Assembly: GCA_014155875.1 (NCBI GenBank)
Contig: JACEFZ010017415.1
Coordinates: 422,001-486,000 of the forward strand
Length of the DNA: 64,000 bases
Direction of reading: 5' to 3'
DNA from: Cepaea nemoralis
Lineage: Eukaryota; Mollusca; Gastropoda; Stylommatophora; Helicidae
In this document: positions 57,814-64,000 of the stretch, piece after piece
How positions within the stretch are numbered: position 1 is the first letter of the stretch
Layout of the letters: every line of letters starts with the position of its first letter
Notes under the pieces: generated by a model
What the model was told of the DNA's origin: nothing
The model's database searches: none
Seen by the model: the letters and a program-made list of their open reading frames with translations, nothing else
Position numbers and translations under genes: made by a program

Positions 57814-57960
57814 CTAGCTGACTCGGCCTGGCTTCGCCCAGCTCCTGGCAAACGAATTGCAGGCTCTAAACATTACAGCATCAGCATCAGCAGAAGAAAC
57901 AAGAAGGAAATGAAAAATAAGGTAAGAAATATATTCCTTCTACTTTCCTGTTAATTTACA
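57814..57960 (-). mobile_element. Helitron 3'-end fragment, minus orientation
   Basis: The sequence starting 'ctagctgactcggcctggct' is the reverse complement of the Helitron 3' terminus at 63030-63072: imperfect hairpin around GCGAAG, then 'gtcagCTAG'. The base outside is A, that is T on the Helitron strand, as required. The 5' end is not found; the right limit is a guess. Confidence 0.7.
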
Positions 57961-58024
57961 AATTATTTACCCAGTGCCTCTGTAAATTCTCTGTCTTTAC
58001 TAAAATTACACATTGCACCCCTCT

Positions 58025-58258
58025 CGGGATTCTCCGTGGTGAAGTGGTCAAGTCATCTGACTCGGGCTCCGAAGGTTGTATGTTCGATTCCGGGCCGCGT
58101 CCTTCATTTCACGAGTGCGTTTTTTCTGAGACTCCCGAGGGTCGTCGCTGGAGCTACGGAGTTCGTGCTTTGTGCGACGCTTTCCGCGCTGCGGAAAGAA
58201 ACTGAGCCATATGGGATAAAACCCGGTGCAATGCAGCCGACCCTGTCGATTTTAAGCT
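58025..58258 (+). repeat. SINE-A copy 3
   Basis: A box 'tggtgaagtgg' (one change), B-box region 'tgttcgattcc', body 'gggtcgtcgctggagctac' and 'gagccatatgggataaaacc'. Confidence 0.92.
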
Positions 58259-58785
58259 ATTTCTTTCATTGCACCCACTCCCATACGAATCCGGATACGT
58301 CTTTGTGTGTCATCTGAATTGGCAGGTCTCCCATTACTGTAAACATAACTTCGTTAGCGAGAAATCACTAGTTGTTCAGCAAAACATCAAAGGAATGTCG
58401 CCGCTTTCGATGATTTAAGTTGTTTTTGGACCTATCAAAGACATATTCCTTGGGTGGGGGTAAATATAAGACGGCTGGAAAAATTTCATAACGATGCAAC
58501 AGACAGTTTTCAAAATAATTGATCGTGAATGAAGGCATTCAAATCGGAACATAGTATAGGTAGGGACTGTCACAACATCGAATGAATGGTGTGAGACAAG
58601 TCAAGGATCCCTGATCACGCCTTGCGAGTAATCGGTATATGGTTAAGTAAAAATGTACAGGCCCCATGTACACGCCCAAGGCGCACTAGGCGTAGACCTA
58701 TATTTGTACAGACCAAACGTCACTCTGTGGTGATGAGGTAGATACCAAGTCGGCCGCCTTGACTTCCCAATACATGTCCTGATAC
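58259..58785. other. no recognisable feature
   Basis: No frame of note before the minisatellite. Confidence 0.45.
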
Positions 58786-59972
58786 CCATGTAGGCTGGGT
58801 CAACCCGGCAGCCCGGGTAGGCTGGGTCAATCTGGCAGCCCATGTAGGCTGGGTCAACCTGGCAGCCCATGTAGGCTGGGTCAACCTGGTAGCCCATACA
58901 GGCTATGTCAACCCGGCAGCCCATGTAGGCTATGTCAACCTGGCAGCTCATGTAGGCTGGGTCAACCTGGCAGCCCATGTAGGCTGGGTCAACCTGGCAG
59001 CTCATGTAGGCTGGTTCAACCTGGCAGCTCATGTAGGCTGGGTCAACCTGGCAGCTTATGTAGGCTGGGTCAACCTGGCAGCTCATGTAGGCTGGGTCAA
59101 CCTGGCAGCTCATGTAGGCTGGGTCAACCTGGCAGCCCATGTAGGCTGGGTCAACCTGGCAGCTCATGTAGGCTGGGTCAACCTGGCAGCCCATGTAGGC
59201 TGGGTCAACCTGGCAGCCCATGCAGGCTGGGTCAACCTGGCAGCCCATGCAGGCTGGGTCAACCTGGCAGCCCATGCAGGCTGGGTCAACCTGGCAGCCC
59301 ATGTAGGCTGGGTCAACTTGGCAGCCCATGTAGGCTGGGTCAACCTGGCAGCCCATGTAGGCTGGGTCAACCTGGCAGCTCAAGTAGGCTGGGTCAACCT
59401 GGCAGCCCATGTAGGCTGGGTCAACCTGGCAGCCCATGCAGGCTGGGTCAACCTGGCAGCTCATGTAGGCTGGGTCAACCTGGCAGCCCATGTAGGCTGG
59501 GTCAACCTGGCTGCCCATGTAGGCTGGGTCAACCTGGCAGCCCATGTAGGCTGGGTCAACCTGGCAGCCCATGTAGGCTGGGTCAACCTGGCTGCCCATG
59601 TAGGCTGGGTCAACCTGGCAGCCCATGTAGGCTGGGTCAACCTGGCAGCCCATGCAGGCTGGGTCAACCTGGCAGCTCAAGTAGGCTGGGTCAACCTGGC
59701 AGCCCATGTAGGCTGGGTCAACCTGGCAGCCCATGCAGGCTGGGTCAACCTGGCAGCTCATGTAGGCTGGGTCAACCTGGCAGCCCATGTAGGCTGGGTC
59801 AACCTGGCTGCCCATGTAGGCTGGGTCAACCTGGCAGCCCATGTAGGCTGGGTCAACCTGGCAGCCCATGTAGGCTGGGTCACCTGGCAGCCCATGCAGG
59901 CTGGGTCAACCTGGCAGCCCATGCAGGCTGGGTCAACCTGGCAGCCCATGCAGGCTGGGTCACCTGGCAGCC
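58786..59972. repeat. 27-bp minisatellite, about 44 copies, open on both strands
   Basis: Unit 'cctggcagcccatgtaggct'-gggtcaa. Variants: gcccatgt/gctcatgt/gcccatgc/gctcaagt/ctgcccatgt. Since 27 is nine codons, frames of 408 codons (minus, 'CQVDPAYMG' repeats, 58643-59869) and 280 codons (plus, 'LAAHVGWVN' repeats) stay open. Units with 'gggtcacctgg' (near 59879 and 59959) lack one base and would shift the frame. No signal peptide, start context or flanking exon supports a gene. Confidence 0.95.
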
Positions 59973-60009
59973 CATGTCAAATTTACAAACTGGATACCGC
60001 CCCGATGCG

Positions 60010-60345
60010 GGTGGAAGCCAAGACTACAGAGACGGCAGGCGAGCGTGGGTGTGTGATACAAGCTCTGTTATGTGTAAACAGAGACGGCGGGCGAGCGCGG
60101 GTATGTGATACTAACTCAGTTATGTGTAAACAGAGACGGCGGGCGAGCGTGGGTATGTGATACAAGCTTTGTATGTTTCCACAGAGACGGCGGGTGAGCG
60201 TGGGTATGTGATACAAGCTCTGTATGTGTCCACAGAGGCGGCAAGCGAGCGTGGGTATGTGATACAAGCTATGTATGTGTCCATACAGTAGGCGAGCGTG
60301 GGTATGTGATACTAGCTCTGTATGTGAACAGAGCGGCATACGCCT
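60010..60345. repeat. about 52-bp minisatellite, six copies
   Basis: Unit 'agagacggcgggcgagcgtg'-ggtatgtgatacaagc-'tctgtatgtgtccac', with indels so that period varies by a few bases. Confidence 0.93.
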
Positions 60346-60944
60346 GTCATACCTGGACACTTACTAAACAAGCTCAACTGCGCATAAATGCCGTTGAATA
60401 TTTTAGTCTGGGGCAACTTGGTAACATTCTTCTTCCGATATTTGTATTTATTTTTGGATGTAACCTGAGGTGTGTTAGTTTATAGCAGAGCTGCGATATT
60501 TGATATTTCGGCCGACACCTCAGACGTCTTAAGATGTTTGTTAACCGGGTTCGCCTCCCGAGTGTTTCATATGACGCTTATGCGGTCTCAGGGTCATAAC
60601 GGCATGTCGTCCCTATATCCAATTGTGACGCACCAGCTGGCCCGTTGAGAACAGCAACACGCGTGCAAGCCGGTCCTCAAAAGAAGGCAGGAGCAGGCCA
60701 TGGGGATTCTGGGCCACCGAAGGAAGCTGCCCTGAGTGCACAGCCGACACATGACGGTCTAATACTGACCCACCTAAGGAATCACCACCTCCAAAAACAC
60801 ACTAATACAATGTAAAATATCACAGAGGCGGATGGAGAGGAGTCATCGTTCCTACTATCTCGGGTGTCTGTTCTGTGGGAGATCGTTTTCTTGCTCATTC
60901 TCTGTGTTTGTTCACAGGAAGATCATTAACTTGCCAGACCAGAG
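60346..60944. other. no gene; left flank of the hAT relic
   Basis: The segment 60864-60905 ('gtgtctgttctgtgggagat' ... 'ttcttgctcatt') is repeated at 63955-64000 beyond the hAT element, so the hAT sits inside or beside a tandem duplication. Confidence 0.5.
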
Positions 60945-61988
60945 CAGTGCTTCCCAAACTTTTCACTTTCGCGGACCGACATAAAATTTTCCTTTTGTAC
61001 CAAGGACCGTTGCCGTTTAAAAAAAAATTTTCTCCTTGTAATCTGGAATTTTTTATGACCTCAATATACATTTTAATATAAATATAAGATTTAACGTAAT
61101 TGTGGGCGTTGTCCCGGTGCGCTAAATACTGCTCCAATAATATTATTGGATGACGGTGATTTGTTTAATGGTGGTCCCATTTTCATGAGTAAAAATTTTA
61201 TTGTACAGATTTACAAATCAAAATATTTTTCAAATGTCAAAACTACATTTAGGTCTTATTGTGAGTGGTACCCTGCAGTCTTGACAGACCAAAGTATGTG
61301 AGTTGGAATTTGGCCAAAATTCCATCACAATGCCTGGGCAGAGCTTCAGGGAACATGTGGTGTCCAAATGACATGTTCCCTCTCTCGGCCTTGCCTCGTT
61401 TGACCCAGAGGAATGAATAACCAATACGTCTGGAATAAGGTAGACTGCAGACGCTGGCGGCTCAGCGTCAAACCTCCGAGACCTCGCCTCCACGAGCAGG
61501 AGACGAGTGATGGCCAGATCCTAAACCCTTGGGATTTGACTTAGAGGCGTTCAGCCAAATCCCGCAGGTGAGGGTCGTATACGCATCCTGACCACTGGTC
61601 GCGTACACCTGTCAAACGCAAGTGTCTGGACCTTGTAAGCGTGTACTACCGTCAGACTCCCCGCCTGACTCGTGCGGCTCCCGCAACCAACGAGAGTAGG
61701 CCCGCCGGAGATATTGCTCGTCTGCTGCGAGCAAATCTCCCTGCCTGCTACTGTGCGGATCTCGCGACCAGCGAGAATAGGCCCGCGGGAGAAATTGCTC
61801 GTCTGTTGCGGACAAATCTCCACGACTGAATAAGTAAAGAAACTATAAAAGTACTGGTATTTCAATTGCGCTTGCGCTCCCATCTATGCTACACCCTTCA
61901 TGTGTCTTCACAAAGTCGGACTAGAGTCAAGCTCAATCTTCTTGTAAAGGTGCATATACTCGTATACACCGACAGTAATGAACACCAA

Positions 61989-61989
<1 letters not shown>

Positions 61990-62068
<79 letters not shown>
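61990..62068. repeat. (TA)n microsatellite at the Helitron 5' end
   Basis: About 38 TA units directly after the terminal TC. Confidence 0.96.
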
Positions 62069-62071
<3 letters not shown>

Positions 62072-62599
62072 CGATGTATGTATGTCCGTTTTTTATGCGT
62101 TCGATAACGGTCCATCATATTGAGATGAAATTTTCTACATGTTTTCTTTTCATTCCCGTGCAGCCAACTGTCATAGTTTGTTAGTGTACAATCAGCTATT
62201 TACTTACTAAAATTTAATATTTTAATATCTTATTCATTTATATATAGCGAGGGGACATAACTTTAAAAAAAGTTATTTCAAGGGGCATAACTTTTAATAG
62301 CATAGCTATATATTTTATATATAGACTGTTGCATTGTTTTCAAAGATTTATAAACTCTTTGTCTACATTTATTTACAGGCATATGAGTTATAATAAGTAA
62401 TGATATAATCTTTAAGGCATTTTCATAGTTTTCATAAAAATAATGCATCTATTTAAATAGTGAAAATTGTCTAACTCATCTTTTTATGTTTAAAGAAGTT
62501 ATCTACAGTCATGTAGGTGATTAAAAACACTTTTCATTAAAAATAATGGATGGTGTGCGGAAGGACATTCTTAAGTTAATTTTTTTTAATATGAATTTA

Positions 62600-63072
62600 A
62601 TGAGACGCTCCCCGCCAGGAGCTGGGCGAAGCCGCGCCGGGTCAGATAGATAGACAGACAGACACAGACAGATAGTCGGGAACGGGAGCTTATATGACTA
62701 CTTATATGAATTAAATTAGATGCTCCCCACCAGAGGCTGGGCGAAGCCGGGCCGGGTCAGACAGACAGACAGACAGTCGGGAACGGAAGCTTATATGACT
62801 ACCTATATGAATTAAATGAGATGCTCCCCACCAGGGACTGGGTGAAGCCGGGCCGGGTCAGACAGACAGACAGACAGACAGACAGATAGTCGGGAACGGG
62901 AGCTTATATGACTACTTATATGAATTAAATGAGATGCTCCCCACCAGGAGCTGGGCGAAGCCGGGCCGGGTCAGACAGACAGACAAGCAGACAGACAGAC
63001 AAGCAGACAGCCAGACAGACAGACAGACAGATCCACGCCAGGGGCTGGGCGAAGCCGGGCCGGGTCAGCTAG
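62600..63072 (+). repeat. tandem reiteration of the Helitron 3' end with (CAGA)n spacers
   Basis: Hairpin-containing blocks of the form 'gctgggcgaagccgggccgg'-gtcag occur at about 62626, 62738, 62838, 62949 and 63046. The first four continue as ATAG or ACAG and run into (CAGA)n. Only the last continues as CTAG. Spacers share 'cttatatgactac(t/c)tatatg'. Confidence 0.92.
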
Positions 63073-63309
63073 TATAAAATAAAAATAAAATAAATCTTGG
63101 AAAACGATACCAAATCAGATTTTAAACAAGCTGACTAAATTACAGTATGGTGTAAAAAAATGATTTAATGATCAGCTGCTAAAAGTAACTATTTAATACG
63201 AGGGTGGGCCTGTTTATTATGTACAAGCTTATCAAATCGTGGCTCGATTGTAGACAGCGCTACCGGCAAAGGAGAACAAATGTCCATACTGTCTCAGTAT
63301 TTTGTCTTA

Positions 63310-63510
63310 ATAATGCTCATTGACGAAAAAGAAATACTCTTCTTTCAAGATGTCTTTGTATCGATATCTCACATACACCATCAGAATCGCTAAAGTTGGC
63401 AACGTCCGTGCTTTCGTCCAGCTATAATGAAAAATACTTTGCAGATGTATCTAACACCTTCACTGACTCAGAGGATGGCAAAACGCATTATAATCGTACA
63501 ACGAAAATCA
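63310..63510 (-). pseudogene. hAT transposase remnant
   Basis: Minus-strand translation gives 'VLDTSAKYFSL', a stop, then 'LDESTDVANFSDSD', the block around the first catalytic aspartate of ZBED5-type hAT transposases. No longer frame survives, and the surrounding 600 bp has many stops. Confidence 0.72.
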
Positions 63511-64000
63511 CGTATGTTCTGCATCTTATGACAATCAGCAAATTATAATGTGCATCTTTCTCACTTTTCGTCATATAGGAAACAAAAGAAACGCATGTCG
63601 TCAACAAACAAATGTCGTCGACCGGGACGGCTTTTAGTATCGGTCTCAGCTGGTTACTATTTTTAACTTTCCCATTGAACCAATGATTCGCTTCTCCTTA
63701 AAAAATAAAAACTACTTGGGCTATACGGCTGCACGCTCAATTTATTTTAAAATTAAATCACCATAAAAACGGTGAGGATATCATGTTTTGAGAAAAGGAC
63801 AATCTTGTTTTTAAAAAAAAGTTCTCAACAATCATCAAAGGAGACAATATTTAACTTTTTTCTTACTTTTTTAACTCACGTTGTGGACCGGCAAAATCGG
63901 GCTCGCGGACCGGCACCGGTCCGTGGACCACCACTTTTGGAAGCACTGGTCTAGAGTGTCTGTTCTGTGAAAGAACGTGTTCTTGCTCATATTGGGTGTT

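Larger units (their letters stand above)
61989..63072 (+). mobile_element. non-autonomous Helitron, 1084 bp
   Basis: It begins TCTATATATA after an A (61988) and ends with a hairpin (CTGG-GCGAAG-CCGG), then 'gccgggtcagCTAG' followed by T (63073). This is the classic Helitron layout: 5'-TC, 3'-CTRR preceded by a short hairpin, insertion between A and T without duplication. There is no Rep/helicase coding. The first 80 bases are a (TA)n run; the last 470 contain five tandem copies of the 3' terminus. Confidence 0.87.
60945..63948 (-). mobile_element. hAT element relic (second hAT family) containing a Helitron
   Basis: Termini 'cagtgcttcccaaactttt' (left) and its inverted, diverged counterpart 'ccacttttggaagcactg' (right), with the subterminal 'gcggaccg' / 'cggtccgtgga' blocks typical of the 'CAGTGxTTCCCAAACT' group of animal hATs. 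Flanks gaccagag and gtctagag match at six of eight positions, an eroded target duplication. Without the Helitron it is about 1.9 kb. Confidence 0.88.

Noticed and set aside
57814..63072. A single 5.2-kb transposon bounded by the inverted 'ctagctgac...' / '...gtcagctag' ends
   Set aside because: Each end has the asymmetric layout of a Helitron 3' terminus, the right one has its own TC start at 61989 inside a hAT element, and unrelated minisatellites lie between.

Overview
This 64 kb window looks like animal intergenic DNA made almost entirely of transposable elements and tandem repeats. I recognise no host gene, rRNA, functional tRNA gene or CRISPR array. The evidence for an animal nuclear genome is the mix of element classes: RTE-type and RNase H-bearing LINEs, tRNA-derived SINEs, mariner, piggyBac, three hAT families, a Helitron, a Gypsy-type LTR retrotransposon and abundant (GA)n, (CA)n and (TA)n. 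The mix would suit a lophotrochozoan such as a gastropod mollusc, but that is a low-confidence inference.

Layout. 1-2550: simple repeats, two copies of one SINE family (SINE-B) and a 31-bp minisatellite. 3636-10239: a 53-bp minisatellite split by a TG...CA solo-LTR-like element with a 5-bp duplication (gtgac). That element was itself hit by a 5'-truncated RNase H LINE (13-bp duplication). 10233-13250: a hAT end fragment, a 39-bp minisatellite and two LINE scraps. 13709-15562: a piggyBac deletion derivative flanked by TTAA. 15618-23738: a complete LTR retrotransposon with nearly identical LTRs, an intact-looking gag, a protease frame and a wrecked pol. It is followed at 23739 by a second, piggyBac-free copy of the sequence that flanks the piggyBac element.

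24403-26175: a mariner split by a LINE end. 26566-27520: two LINE ends. 27690-30112: featureless. 30113-35552: SINE-B copies, a compound of (GGAT)n, (GA)n and G-tracts seeded in four related units, and a 41-bp minisatellite. 36215-40130: a second mariner containing a LINE (8-bp duplication), which contains a second copy of the solo-LTR-like family (5-bp duplication). 41180-43675: SINE-A and a long LINE with a 456-codon RT frame. 44545-47540: minisatellites, a 309-bp hAT MITE with perfect 8-bp duplications, and a decayed LINE. 48545-50989: a LINE with 11-bp duplications. 51430-53790: microsatellites, a 119-bp triplication and a 21-bp-type minisatellite split by SINE-A.

55962-57418: a hAT element with perfect 8-bp duplications. 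57814-60340: a Helitron 3' end, SINE-A, and 27-bp and 52-bp minisatellites. 60945-63948: a hAT relic containing a Helitron whose 3' terminus is present in five tandem copies.

There are no operons or pathways to reconstruct. The relationships that matter are the order of insertions, readable from target-site duplications, and the parasitic relations between non-autonomous and autonomous elements. The strongest leads are the gag-retaining LTR element, the piggyBac occupied-plus-empty site arrangement, and the Helitron with reiterated termini.
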